Source of the DNA: Litorivicinus sp965656605
GTDB taxonomy: Bacteria > Pseudomonadota > Gammaproteobacteria > Pseudomonadales > Litorivicinaceae
NCBI GenBank assembly: GCA_965656605.1
Contig: CBFHLC010000011.1
Span: forward strand, 1 to 51,926
DNA: 51,926 bases
Reading direction: 5' to 3'
A program made the position numbers and the translations under genes. Under the pieces are notes generated by a model that was not told the origin of the DNA, did no database searches, and saw only the letters and a program-made list of their open reading frames with translations. Position 1 is the first letter of the stretch, and each line of letters begins with the position of its first letter. Below are positions 42,874 to 51,407 of this stretch, piece after piece.

Positions 42874-42902
42874 TTTACACTGCCCCTGAATGACGGGATA
42901 TT
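42874..42902 (+). promoter_or_regulatory. Candidate sigma70 promoter of the CheB-CheR kinase gene
   Basis: TTTACA (42874-42879), 17 bases, GATATT (42897-42902). The -35 differs by one base from consensus and the -10 matches four of six. The leader would be about 50 bases. AAAGGA (42944-42949) serves as ribosome site for the TTG start. Confidence 0.42.
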
Positions 42903-42958
42903 AGCGTTATGCGAGGTGCCCCTCTGGCGCCGGTAATCGTTCGAAAGGATCAGCGATT

Positions 42959-45900
42959 TTGACTGAAGAAACACCCGAAATCAAAGGCGAAAAGCCAACT
43001 CACGTCGTAGGCATTGGTGCCTCGGCTGGTGGTTTAGAAGCCCTTGAAAAATTATTTAGCGACATGCCTTTGGAGTTGGGCTTCGCATTTGTGGTGGTGC
43101 AGCACTTGTCACCCGACTTTGAATCACTGATGGACGAGCTGCTGGCGCGTCACACATCAATGTCGATTCACCGCGTTATCGATGGCATGGATGTCCTCGC
43201 AAACTCGGTTTACTTAATTCCTCCACGCAAAGAAATGATCATCGCAGACGGCAAGCTGCTCTTGACTGATCGCGACCCCGCACCGGCCTTTACGTTGCCG
43301 ATCGACATGTTCTTCCGCTCACTGGCCGATGACTTCGGGCCGCGTTCTATTGGTGTCGTATTGTCGGGTACCGGTACTGACGGTACCCGCGGTGTACTAG
43401 AGATTAAAAAGTCTGGTGGCTTGGTGCTGGTTCAATCACCTGAAACGGCCAAGTTTGACGGCATGCCGCGCAGTGCCGTGGGCACCGGCGTTGCCGACAA
43501 GATTCAATCCCCCGAATTGATGGGCGCGACCTTGCAGGCCATATCGTCTGCTTCGCCCAGCTTTGGCAGCCTTAGCCTGCTCGAGGACGAGGAAGCCGAC
43601 GCAACGCCTCATGGCCGGATTTTGGTCATGCTGCGCGAGCGCTACGGCATCGATTTCACGTTATACAAGCCGGGCACCATCGGTCGCCGGATCGAGCGCC
43701 GCATGGCGATTCGAAACATTGGATCCTCTAAGGATTATTTGACTCGCCTGTCACAAGACGATGAAGAACTGGAAAACCTGTACCGCGATTTGCTGATCGG
43801 TGTGACCGAGTTTTTCCGTGACCCCCAAGCCTTTGAGATTTTGTACAACAACGTGCTCGAGGACATGGTCGACAAGCTGTCCAACGAGCGCAGTCTGCGT
43901 ATTTGGACGCCGGGTTGTGCCACTGGCGAAGAAGCCTACTCACTGGCTTTGATGTTGCACGAGCTCGCAACCGCCAAGAACAAACCACTGAACGTTAAGA
44001 TCTTTGCTACCGATTTGCACCCGGGTGCGCTCGAGGCAGCCGGCGCCGGCCTGTATCGTCGCGAAGCGCTGAGCAACGTCTCCGAAGAGCGTCTGGAGCG
44101 TTACTTTATTCCTCAGTCAGACGATCACACTTTCCGTGTGTCGCCTGAATTACGTCGCATGGTCGTGTTTGCACCGCAAAACGTCACCAAGGATCCGCCG
44201 TTCACCAAAATTGATTTGGTCAGCTGCCGTAACTTGCTGATCTATTTGCAGCAGCATGTGCAGGATAAAATTCTGTCGTTGTTTCACTTCTCGCTGAACA
44301 AAGGGGGCGTTCTGTTCTTAGGCCCCAGCGAAACCGCGGGTGTGCTGGAATCAGAATTTGATACGGTCGACCGTCACTGGCGTCTGTACCGAAAGCGTCG
44401 CGATGCACGTCTGACTTCGGTCAGCCGCTTTCCGATGTCGTCGATGGCAACCCTGGCGCCGGTCAATCAATCGCACATGCCAACCGAGGCGGTCGACATT
44501 CCGCGCTCACCGCAGTCTGAAACGATCCGTCTGCTGAAAACCTATGACGCGTTGCTGGACATGTACATGCCAGCTGGCTTCTTGGTGGATGTGCACGGCA
44601 ACGTGATTCACGTGTTCGGTGATGTCGGGGCCTACACACGTCCTTTGTTAGGCCGTCCGACGGTTGATCTGTTGGATATTCTGATCGACGAGCTGAAAAT
44701 TGCAGCCGGCGCCGGTATCCAGCGTGCCTTCAAAGAGCGCAGCGTGGTCAGTTACGGCGGCATTCGCATTGGCAGTGAGGACGAGGGTCAGCTGGTCACT
44801 GTGACCGCGCGTCGCGTGAACTCGGGCCAACATGCCGAGTCAGCGCGTGTCGAGCACATCCTGATTACTGTGTCTCCGCAAGAGCCAGCACCGTTGCACC
44901 CCAGCGGTATCGAAGAAAACATCGCGATGATGCCAATCGAGCACTTGGACATGTCCGAGGAAGCCCGTGAGCGAATCAATGCGCTGGAATACGAGCTGCG
45001 CTACACCAAAGAGCACCTGCAGGCGACCAACGAAGAGTTGGAGACCTCAAACGAGGAGCTCCAGGCCACCAACGAAGAGATGATGGCCTCCAACGAAGAA
45101 CTTCAGTCAACCAACGAAGAACTTCACTCGGTCAACGAAGAGTTGTACACGGTGAACGCCGAGTACGAACGCAAGATCTCTGAGCTGACTCGACTGACCG
45201 CTGACATGGACAACCTGCTGCAAAGCACGGATCTGGGTACGGTGTTCGTCGATAAAGAAGCGCGTATTCGTAAGTACACACCTGCGGTCGCCAGTACCTT
45301 CAGCCTGATTCCGCAGGACATTGGTCGTCCGATCGACCACTTCGCCCACCGAATTCGTGATCCGAACATGATGGAGCACATTCGTACCGTGCTCGAAACC
45401 GGTGAGCGGGTTGAACGTGAGGTTCAAAACCGTGCCGGCGACTGGTTGCTGATGCGTGTGTTGCCCTACCGCACTGAAGATGCAGAGATGGAAGGGGCGG
45501 TATTGACCCTAGTCGATGTGACTCAGCTGAAGGGCACCGAGGAGCAACTCAAGCAATCAATGCGTGATCTGCGTGCCTCTAACCAAGAGTTGCAGCAGTT
45601 CGCGCATATTGTCAGCCATGACCTAAAGGCTCCGATTCGCCATATCCACTCGCATTGCATGCAAGTGCGCGAGTTGTTAGGCGAGGAAGTCACGCCCGAG
45701 GTCGCGGAATTGTTAGATCGCATGACCTCAAGCGCCAAGCATATGATCGGTCTGATCGAAGGTTTGCTGGCCTACAGCCGCGTCGGCGGCGGTGGCGCTG
45801 AAATGACACCGACAGATCTAGATGGTGTGTTCCAGACGGTTGTGCAGCAGATGCAGGAAGAGATCGATGACGCAGATGCGGTGGTGGTCTCTGATCCATT

Positions 45901-46327
45901 GCCCACCATCATGGGTGATCGAATTCAGCTGGTTCAGCTGCTGCAGAACCTGATTGAAAACGCGTTGAAGTTCCGCTCGAACGAGCGCCCACGGGTCTAC
46001 ATGTCGGTCAAAGCCCGCGGTAGCCACTGGGTATTCTCGGTCCAGGACAACGGCATCGGTATTGATGCCAAGTTCGCCGAGAGTGTCTTCGAGGTGTTCC
46101 GTCGTCTGCACGACAGCGAAACCTATGCTGGTACCGGCATGGGCTTGGTCATCTGCCGTAAAGTCGTCGACCGTCATGGCGGGCGGATCTGGTTGGATCG
46201 TCGCGGTGGCATGGGCTCTACCTTCTTCTTTACGTTGCCGATGATGGAGGCTGACCGCCCTAAAGACGTGACCAAAGAAGGCGAGACGCTGGATGACATC
46301 GTGCTAGGCATCAAAGGCGACGGCTAG
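42959..46327 (+). CDS. CheB-CheR-PAS-histidine kinase fusion
   Basis: The 1122-residue protein contains CheB (Ser22 in GASAGG, His49 in VVQHL, Asp141 in SGTGTDG), CheR (about 215-480; PGCATGEEAYSLAL, FATDLHPGALEAAGAG, DPPFTKIDLVSCRN), a PAS-like segment (about 515-620), a coiled coil of 7-residue repeats (about 680-740), a PAS domain (about 750-850), and a kinase with H-box FAHIVSHDLKAPIRH, N-box NLIENALKF and G-boxes DNGIGI and GTGMGL. All catalytic residues I can check are present. The start is TTG 42959. The next gene, a receiver protein, overlaps by one base. Input and methylated substrate are unknown. Confidence 0.92.
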   Translation: MTEETPEIKGEKPTHVVGIGASAGGLEALEKLFSDMPLELGFAFVVVQHLSPDFESLMDELLARHTSMSIHRVIDGMDVLANSVYLIPPRKEMIIADGKLLLTDRDPAPAFTLPIDMFFRSLADDFGPRSIGVVLSGTGTDGTRGVLEIKKSGGLVLVQSPETAKFDGMPRSAVGTGVADKIQSPELMGATLQAISSASPSFGSLSLLEDEEADATPHGRILVMLRERYGIDFTLYKPGTIGRRIERRMAIRNIGSSKDYLTRLSQDDEELENLYRDLLIGVTEFFRDPQAFEILYNNVLEDMVDKLSNERSLRIWTPGCATGEEAYSLALMLHELATAKNKPLNVKIFATDLHPGALEAAGAGLYRREALSNVSEERLERYFIPQSDDHTFRVSPELRRMVVFAPQNVTKDPPFTKIDLVSCRNLLIYLQQHVQDKILSLFHFSLNKGGVLFLGPSETAGVLESEFDTVDRHWRLYRKRRDARLTSVSRFPMSSMATLAPVNQSHMPTEAVDIPRSPQSETIRLLKTYDALLDMYMPAGFLVDVHGNVIHVFGDVGAYTRPLLGRPTVDLLDILIDELKIAAGAGIQRAFKERSVVSYGGIRIGSEDEGQLVTVTARRVNSGQHAESARVEHILITVSPQEPAPLHPSGIEENIAMMPIEHLDMSEEARERINALEYELRYTKEHLQATNEELETSNEELQATNEEMMASNEELQSTNEELHSVNEELYTVNAEYERKISELTRLTADMDNLLQSTDLGTVFVDKEARIRKYTPAVASTFSLIPQDIGRPIDHFAHRIRDPNMMEHIRTVLETGERVEREVQNRAGDWLLMRVLPYRTEDAEMEGAVLTLVDVTQLKGTEEQLKQSMRDLRASNQELQQFAHIVSHDLKAPIRHIHSHCMQVRELLGEEVTPEVAELLDRMTSSAKHMIGLIEGLLAYSRVGGGGAEMTPTDLDGVFQTVVQQMQEEIDDADAVVVSDPLPTIMGDRIQLVQLLQNLIENALKFRSNERPRVYMSVKARGSHWVFSVQDNGIGIDAKFAESVFEVFRRLHDSETYAGTGMGLVICRKVVDRHGGRIWLDRRGGMGSTFFFTLPMMEADRPKDVTKEGETLDDIVLGIKGDG
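45029..45175 (+). repeat. 21-bp coding repeat of the signalling coil (copy 2)
   Basis: AACGAAGAG or close variants recur at 45029, 45050, 45071, 45092, 45113 and 45134, each 21 bases apart, with a diverged copy at 45155. They encode NEELxxx heptads ending SVNEELYTVNAEYE, nearly the same as the coil in the first CheB-CheR protein. It is a coiled coil and not a non-coding repeat. Confidence 0.9.
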
Positions 46328-46938
46328 TGCGGATCTTACTAATTGAGGACAGTCCGGATGATCGTTTCTGGCTGTCCCGATTGGTCAAGCGTTGGGATAG
46401 CGATGTTGACCTGGTTAGTGTCGCGGATGCCGAAAGGGCGTTTGAACAGCTTCAAAACTCTACATTTGATTTGGTGCTGACGGATCAAAATTTGCCCGGA
46501 CAATCTGGCGTCGATCTAATCCGCACCTTGCGAAAGCAATCCGATTGGACGCCAGTGGTGGTCATTACCGGTCGCAATAGTATCGAGACGGCAGCGCATT
46601 CGGCCCAAATCGGTGCCGCGGCCTACTTAGCAAAAGATACGTTGGACGAGCAAATTCTGGCCGGCGGCATTCAGCGGGCTCAGGGTGCTCAGGTGCGCAA
46701 TCTAGAGCTGGATCAATTGGATCTGGATCTGGCGGGCATGTCAGAGCGAATCAGCGGTCGTGTGCTGGCGACCTTTGATGAGTTGCGCAACGACATGAGT
46801 GCGATTCGAAAACGTCCGAACCGCGAGGATCCCGAAGCCACGTTGCAGGCGATTGATGCACTCGAGACCGAAAGCCTACGGATTGAACAGCGCGTCAAAG
46901 ATGCGTTGAAACAGTTTGAACGGGCAATGATGACCTAG
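46327..46938 (+). CDS. Single-domain response regulator with helical C-terminal extension
   Basis: The 203 residues begin with a receiver domain (acidic pocket EDSPDD, phosphoacceptor Asp53 in LVLTDQNLPG, conserved lysine in AYLAKD). No DNA-binding or enzymatic output domain follows. Residues about 125-203 are strongly helical (SERISGRVLATFDELRND, then RIEQRVKDALKQFERAM) and may form a coiled coil. GTG 46327 overlaps the kinase stop by one base, so it is almost certainly the kinase's partner. It may relay phosphate or bind an output protein elsewhere. Its end overlaps cmoB by four bases. Confidence 0.85.
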   Translation: MRILLIEDSPDDRFWLSRLVKRWDSDVDLVSVADAERAFEQLQNSTFDLVLTDQNLPGQSGVDLIRTLRKQSDWTPVVVITGRNSIETAAHSAQIGAAAYLAKDTLDEQILAGGIQRAQGAQVRNLELDQLDLDLAGMSERISGRVLATFDELRNDMSAIRKRPNREDPEATLQAIDALETESLRIEQRVKDALKQFERAMMT

Positions 46939-47879
46939 GCTTTGTGCGCAACCAAGGTGGCGCGAAGCGGGGCAGGGTGGCCTTCAATCGTCAACTTCGG
47001 ATTGGATGGATCCAAGGAGCTTTCTAAGCTTTGGCCATCGATCCAATCCGTTTTTCGCTGCTCCTCCTCGGTGGTCCAGGTCACGTCGATGCACTTAATG
47101 TCGACAAAACCGCAGCGTTCTAGCCACAGCGTTAAGGCTTTCACAGAGGGTATGAACCAGCAGTTTCGCATTCGAGCGTATCGATCCTGCGGTACCAATA
47201 CGGAATTCACATCCCCTTCGATCACCAAGGTTTCCAAGATTAAGCGGCCGCCACTTTCGAGCTGCTCACGCAGTTGTACCAGATGCTCAATTGGGCTGCG
47301 TCGGTGATACAGCACTCCCATGCTCAAAACCAGGTCAAAAGCAGAGCTGGCAGGCATGGCCTCTAGCGGGATTGGCCAATAATGAATCCTAGGGTCCTGT
47401 GCATAGTGCTGGATGGCGGCAAACTGAATCGCGAACAACAGCGAGGGATCGACACCCAACACTTCATCGCAGCCTGCCTCTAGTAGGCGCCACATGTGGT
47501 AGCCACTGCCGCAGCCAACATCTAATGCACGGCGGGTATCTGCCGGCACGGCTTGGCGTATGCGTTCCCACTTCAAGTCCGAGCGCCATTCAGTATCGAT
47601 GGACTGATCGAATAGCTGGTAGGGTCCTTTACGCCAAGGCTTGAGGGCTTCTAGGCAGGCCAGAAGTCGCTCGGGTTCGGCTAGGTGCCCGCGAGGGCCG
47701 ACCCACCTTGAGAGGGTCAGGCTGTCGATGTTTCCGGCGGGCAAAGCCTCTAAAATCTGGCACCACTTGGGCAGGTTGCCGTGTTTCAACCAGGGCGCGA
47801 AATCGATGTGTTCTGCGATCTGAGCTAAGCGATCTGAAGGTTGTGGCCAGTGCGGCTGGACCCATGGAAACTCGGTCAT
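46935..47879 (-). CDS. cmoB: tRNA U34 carboxymethyltransferase CmoB
   Basis: This 314-residue enzyme transfers a carboxymethyl group from carboxy-SAM to 5-hydroxyuridine at tRNA position 34. Motifs are KWERIRQAVP, the SAM site LDVGCGSGYHMWRLLEAG, VLGVDPSLLFAIQF and MGVLYHRRSPIEHL. It overlaps cmoA by ATGA, giving the usual cmoA-cmoB pair. Confidence 0.96.
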   Translation of the reverse strand: MTEFPWVQPHWPQPSDRLAQIAEHIDFAPWLKHGNLPKWCQILEALPAGNIDSLTLSRWVGPRGHLAEPERLLACLEALKPWRKGPYQLFDQSIDTEWRSDLKWERIRQAVPADTRRALDVGCGSGYHMWRLLEAGCDEVLGVDPSLLFAIQFAAIQHYAQDPRIHYWPIPLEAMPASSAFDLVLSMGVLYHRRSPIEHLVQLREQLESGGRLILETLVIEGDVNSVLVPQDRYARMRNCWFIPSVKALTLWLERCGFVDIKCIDVTWTTEEEQRKTDWIDGQSLESSLDPSNPKLTIEGHPAPLRATLVAHKA

Positions 47880-48604
47880 TTAATTGCGATCATCGCCATA
47901 AAGTTCAGCGTCTGAAACCACACCCTGACGGTCTTGAATCCAGCTGCCAAGAGTCGTGCTTCGTGAACTTCCCGAGTCTCGGGAATCATCACGTTCTCCA
48001 GGGCAGAGCGCTTTTGGGCAATTTCTAGTTCTGAGTAACCGTTCGCACGTTTGAAGTCCCAGTAGACCTCTTGGGCCCAACTGGCCTCGTCTGGATCGGT
48101 AAAGGTGATCTTTTCCGCCAAAATCAGCACGCCGCCAGGGCGTGTGTTGTCTGCGATTCGTTTGATGAACGCGTCACGCTGGTCAAAGGCTAGAAATTGC
48201 AGGGTCAGAATCAGTGAGCAAACCGACGCGTTTTCAATGCGTTGCTCCAACACATCGGCCTGCACCAAATCAATTGGGCGGTCTTCCAAGGCCCGTGAGT
48301 CTGCTAGAAAGTTGCGCGCCCGATCGATCATGGCCGGTGAGTTGTCCACCGCAATGATGCGTGTATCTGGAGTACGTACATGCCGAGCCATGCTCAGTGC
48401 ACTGGCTCCTAGGCTGCATCCCAGATCGTAGATATGCGTGTTGGGCTGCGCATGCCGCGCGGCGAGAAGGCCAACGCCACCGACCATTTGGCCATAGCCC
48501 GGGACGCTTCGACGAATCATGTCAGGGAAGACCTGTGCAACATCGTCGTTAAAGGCGAAGGGGCCTATTTCTTCAAAGGGGGAGGCAAAGACGGCATCTT
48601 TCAT
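47876..48604 (-). CDS. cmoA: Carboxy-SAM synthase CmoA
   Basis: This 242-residue enzyme makes carboxy-SAM from SAM and prephenate for CmoB. It shows FNDDVAQVFPDMIRRSVPGY, the SAM site YDLGCSLGASALSMA, IIAVDNSPAMIDRA, and the late WAQEVYWDFKRANGYSELEI. The start is 31 bases after the MCP stop on the same strand, so read-through from the MCP promoter is possible. Confidence 0.96.
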   Translation of the reverse strand: MKDAVFASPFEEIGPFAFNDDVAQVFPDMIRRSVPGYGQMVGGVGLLAARHAQPNTHIYDLGCSLGASALSMARHVRTPDTRIIAVDNSPAMIDRARNFLADSRALEDRPIDLVQADVLEQRIENASVCSLILTLQFLAFDQRDAFIKRIADNTRPGGVLILAEKITFTDPDEASWAQEVYWDFKRANGYSELEIAQKRSALENVMIPETREVHEARLLAAGFKTVRVWFQTLNFMAMIAIK

Positions 48605-48635
48605 GCCGCCATTGTCCGGTATTCAAGGCCAAAGG

Positions 48636-49628
48636 TTAAGCGTTGGCGCTTAACCCTTCGATTTGATGGCAAGTGGTGCGAACCACCATGACCTGATTTT
48701 CGATCTCGCCCATCAGGTGGGTCAGTCGCTGACCCACTTGGCTGGCGCGCTCAGCGATGGTCATCAAGGTGCCTTCAATGGCTTCGATTCGGCTAGAGCC
48801 GCCCTCAACCTCGTCGCTCAGACGGTCAATCTGATCCACCACCGTGCGAGTGCCTTTGGCCATCTCTTCAACGATCGAGTTTACCTCTTCGGTGGCGTGT
48901 GACGTGCGACCGGCGAGGTTGCGTACCTCATCTGCCACTACGGCAAATCCACGTCCCTGCTCGCCCGCTCGTGCCGCTTCAATGGCCGCGTTCAAGCTAA
49001 GCAGGCCAGTTTGTTCGGCAATGTCGTTAATCACTCGAGTCACGCTCTGGATTTTCTCACTGCGGGTATTGAGCGCATGAATTTCGGTCAGGGCTTCGCT
49101 GGTCGAATCGCTGATGCGGCGAACCTGATTGACGGCTTGGTTTAATTCTTCGCGCTGACTGCCGGCTTCATTTTGGTTGGCTTGAGCAAATTCTAAGGTT
49201 GCGCGGGCTTCGGCACTGACGCCCTCAAGTGATTGCACTAGGTTCATCAGGCTAGCGCCGGCCTCGGTCAGGCTTTGAACTTTGGCGCTGGCTTGCATTT
49301 GCGCTGTGTTGACCGCCGCTTCAAGCTGGCTGGCCCGCGCGGAGGCATCGTTGAACTGACTCATCGCTTGCTGGGTGGCCAGGGTCTGTGACGTCAACGC
49401 GTCCGCTGCCGGTTGCATCCATTCAGGCACGCTTTGGTGGTTAACCAGACTCTCGACGGCTTTTGTTTGTGCCGTGACGCTTAGCTGATACTGCCAAAAC
49501 CATGCGCCCAAGCCGCCCAAGCCGGCCAGCACGATACCGCCTAGCGCAAACTGGGGGGCTAAAAAGGTCATTCCGGCACCGGCCAACAGGCCGACGGCTG
49601 CGGGGGCCAGCGAGATCAAAACAGTCAT
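48636..49628 (-). CDS. Methyl-accepting chemotaxis protein without a periplasmic sensor
   Basis: The 330 residues begin with two close membrane helices (LAPAAVGLLAGAGMTFLA and GGIVLAGLGGLGAWFW) and almost no periplasmic loop. A coiled signalling domain follows, with the hairpin motif IAEQTGLLSLNAAIEAARAG and EQGRGFAVVADEVRNLA. The tip contacts CheA/CheW. Signal input must come through the membrane or cytoplasm. A sigma28-type promoter lies upstream, placing it in the flagellar/chemotaxis regulon. GGAG before ATG 49628 supports the start. Confidence 0.92.
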   Translation of the reverse strand: MTVLISLAPAAVGLLAGAGMTFLAPQFALGGIVLAGLGGLGAWFWQYQLSVTAQTKAVESLVNHQSVPEWMQPAADALTSQTLATQQAMSQFNDASARASQLEAAVNTAQMQASAKVQSLTEAGASLMNLVQSLEGVSAEARATLEFAQANQNEAGSQREELNQAVNQVRRISDSTSEALTEIHALNTRSEKIQSVTRVINDIAEQTGLLSLNAAIEAARAGEQGRGFAVVADEVRNLAGRTSHATEEVNSIVEEMAKGTRTVVDQIDRLSDEVEGGSSRIEAIEGTLMTIAERASQVGQRLTHLMGEIENQVMVVRTTCHQIEGLSANA

Positions 49629-49670
49629 TCGTTACTCCAATAAACAGGTTGGTGTCTAACCATGCACTGA

Positions 49671-49697
49671 GTATCGGCCAGATTTTGTAAATCTGTA
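49671..49697 (-). promoter_or_regulatory. Sigma28 (FliA) promoter of the MCP gene
   Basis: Read on the minus strand, TACAGATT (-35; six of eight match TAAAGTTT), 11 bases, then GCCGATAC (-10; seven of eight match GCCGATAA). The spacing is exactly that of FliA promoters. The transcript would start near 49664, about 36 bases before the MCP start codon. Confidence 0.78.
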
Positions 49698-49770
49698 GTT
49701 GAGAGAGGTACACCTTCACAGAGTTAACTAGGCCACATTTCCAAATCCCAACCACTGTTAGCGTTACCTC

Positions 49771-50223
49771 ATGAATGATTTGCAATGGCTTTACTGGGAT
49801 CGCGATAGCGCCCAAGACAATCAGCGGCAACGCCGGGTCATGGATATGGTTCGTGTGCTGGGCCTGACACCCAGTCAGGTAGAGCGGTTCTTGATGCTCG
49901 AGCCGGGCGATCTGACTCAGTGGTGCAAAGGACTGATCTCCAATCGATACGCCGCGATGCGCTTGGTGCGGATTCATCGAGTCGTCCAGCGCAACCGCGA
50001 TTATTTGCCGCCGCGTCATCAGATGCCTGATTGGTTGTCCCGACGCTTGGCGAATGGCCAGTCTGGGATCGACGTGCTGTCTGATCCGTACTTTTTAGAG
50101 CATCGGCTAGAGCGAATTCTCGTGGTGATGGCGCGCCAGTGCGGAGCCAGTCCAGCATCGACTCAAGTCCCCAGGCGCAAAAGCGCCCAGGTGATTCAGT
50201 TGATGCAGTTAATCCCGACTTAA
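49771..50223 (+). CDS. Uncharacterised 150-residue protein
   Basis: The family is not recognised. The protein is soluble, rich in arginine, and mostly helical. The segment VLGLTPSQVERFLMLEPGDL could be a helix-turn-helix, followed by RLVRIHRVVQRNRDYLPP. It is divergent from the MCP gene, and its end overlaps the convergent ferredoxin gene by four bases. It may be a small DNA-binding regulator, but the evidence for that is slight. No frameshift or foreign composition was noticed. Confidence 0.6.
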   Translation: MNDLQWLYWDRDSAQDNQRQRRVMDMVRVLGLTPSQVERFLMLEPGDLTQWCKGLISNRYAAMRLVRIHRVVQRNRDYLPPRHQMPDWLSRRLANGQSGIDVLSDPYFLEHRLERILVVMARQCGASPASTQVPRRKSAQVIQLMQLIPT

Positions 50224-50525
50224 AGTTTAGGGATTTTGATTCGAACGCCGTTTAAGGCCGGGGTGACCAACACCTGACAGCTCAAGCGGCTTTCATCGTT
50301 TAGTCCGTCGGCAAAATCCAACATGTCTTTCTCCATGTCGCTGGCCTCAGGGACTTCCGCGTCCTCAGGCAGATATACGTGACAAGTCGCACAGCTGCAT
50401 CCGCCACCGCAATCCGCATCAATGCCGGGTACGCGGTGTCGGGCGGCCGTAATCATCACGGATTCGCCGTCTTCGCCCGAGACTGGGTAGTCCTTTCCGT
50501 CATACTCAAATACAAAATCTGTCAT
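50220..50525 (-). CDS. 2Fe-2S ferredoxin, adrenodoxin/ISC type
   Basis: This 101-residue electron carrier has the cluster cysteines in DADCGGGCSCATCHVYL and a fourth in SRLSCQVLVTPAL. The layout fits vertebrate-type ferredoxins such as those serving P450s or hydroxylases and Isc. No cytochrome P450 or isc gene is nearby. AGGA lies before the ATG. It starts eight bases after the 3-hydroxybutyrate dehydrogenase stop, so the two are probably co-transcribed. Confidence 0.9.
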   Translation of the reverse strand: MTDFVFEYDGKDYPVSGEDGESVMITAARHRVPGIDADCGGGCSCATCHVYLPEDAEVPEASDMEKDMLDFADGLNDESRLSCQVLVTPALNGVRIKIPKL

Positions 50526-50533
50526 AGCGCTTC

Positions 50534-51295
50534 CTAAGTTGCAGTCCAGCCACCGTCCAAAATTAAGGACTGGCCAGTCATATTTTTAGCCGCATCGCTG
50601 AGTAGGAACTGACATGTTCCACCTAGCTCTTCAAACGATATAAAGGCCTTCTTGGGCATGGGTTTCAGCATGACTTCGCTGATCACTTGCTCTTCAGTCA
50701 AGCCTCGAGTGCGTGCTTGATCGGCGATTTGCTTCTCGACCAAGGGGGTTTTCACGTACGCCGGACAGACCGTGTTGATGGTGATGTCCGTGTCGGCCGT
50801 CTCCAATGCAACGGTCTTGGTCAAGCCCATCAGCCCATGTTTGGCGCTGACATACGCACTTTTAAAGGGGCTGGCTACCACGCCGTGAATACTGCCGATA
50901 TTGATGATTCTGCCGTAGCCTTGTTCGCGCATGCGCTTTACAGCGATACCGGTGGTGATTGCAGGTCCAACAAGTAAGATTTTAATCAGCATTTCCCACT
51001 TGTCTTTTGGGAAGTCCTCAATCGGATCGATATGTTGAATCCCCGCATTGTTGATGATGCCGTGGACCTGCGGCTCTTGATCAAAGACTGCTTGGGTGTC
51101 TGTCTCTGAGGTCACATCCATCGCATAGGCGATGGCGTCTCCGCCGGCTTGAGTGATCTCGTTTGCAGTGGCTTGAGCGGCTGACAGCGACAGGTCAGTG
51201 GCGATGATCCGCCAGCCTTGCGCGGCCAAGAAAATAGAGATGCCGTAACCAATGCCGCTGCCTGCACCGGTAATTAATAAAGACTGTTGGCTCAT
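50534..51295 (-). CDS. D-3-hydroxybutyrate dehydrogenase
   Basis: This 253-residue short-chain dehydrogenase interconverts 3-hydroxybutyrate and acetoacetate with NAD. It has TGAGSGIGYGIS, NNAGIQHIDPIEDFP, INIGSIHGVVASPFKSAYV and the catalytic YVSAKHG. The IQHIDPIEDFP and KMLKPMP-like segments follow the BDH group and suggest use of PHB or ketone-type carbon. No PHB genes are in the window. Confidence 0.87.
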   Translation of the reverse strand: MSQQSLLITGAGSGIGYGISIFLAAQGWRIIATDLSLSAAQATANEITQAGGDAIAYAMDVTSETDTQAVFDQEPQVHGIINNAGIQHIDPIEDFPKDKWEMLIKILLVGPAITTGIAVKRMREQGYGRIINIGSIHGVVASPFKSAYVSAKHGLMGLTKTVALETADTDITINTVCPAYVKTPLVEKQIADQARTRGLTEEQVISEVMLKPMPKKAFISFEELGGTCQFLLSDAAKNMTGQSLILDGGWTAT

Positions 51296-51347
51296 ATCGG
51301 GGCCTTATTCGTTCTTATGTGGAATGAGTGAATGCTGCGTCACCCGC

Positions 51348-51376
51348 TTGGCAATAGCGTATTCGCTTTGCATAGT
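51348..51376 (+). promoter_or_regulatory. Candidate promoter of the pirin gene
   Basis: TTGGCA (51348-51353), 17 bases, CATAGT (51371-51376). The transcript would start near 51383. GGAG at 51394-51397 is the ribosome site for ATG 51408. It lies in the 112-base divergent gap to the dehydrogenase gene. Confidence 0.5.
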
Positions 51377-51407
51377 GCACTGCAAAACCTTATGGAGAAA
51401 TCCCACC

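Noticed and set aside
42928..42940. Sigma28 promoter before the CheB-CheR kinase
   Set aside because: GCCGGTAA resembles the -10, but the -35 position shows no match.
45029..45175. CRISPR-like evenly spaced repeats
   Set aside because: The 21-bp units are in-frame coding heptads of a coiled coil with no unique spacers.
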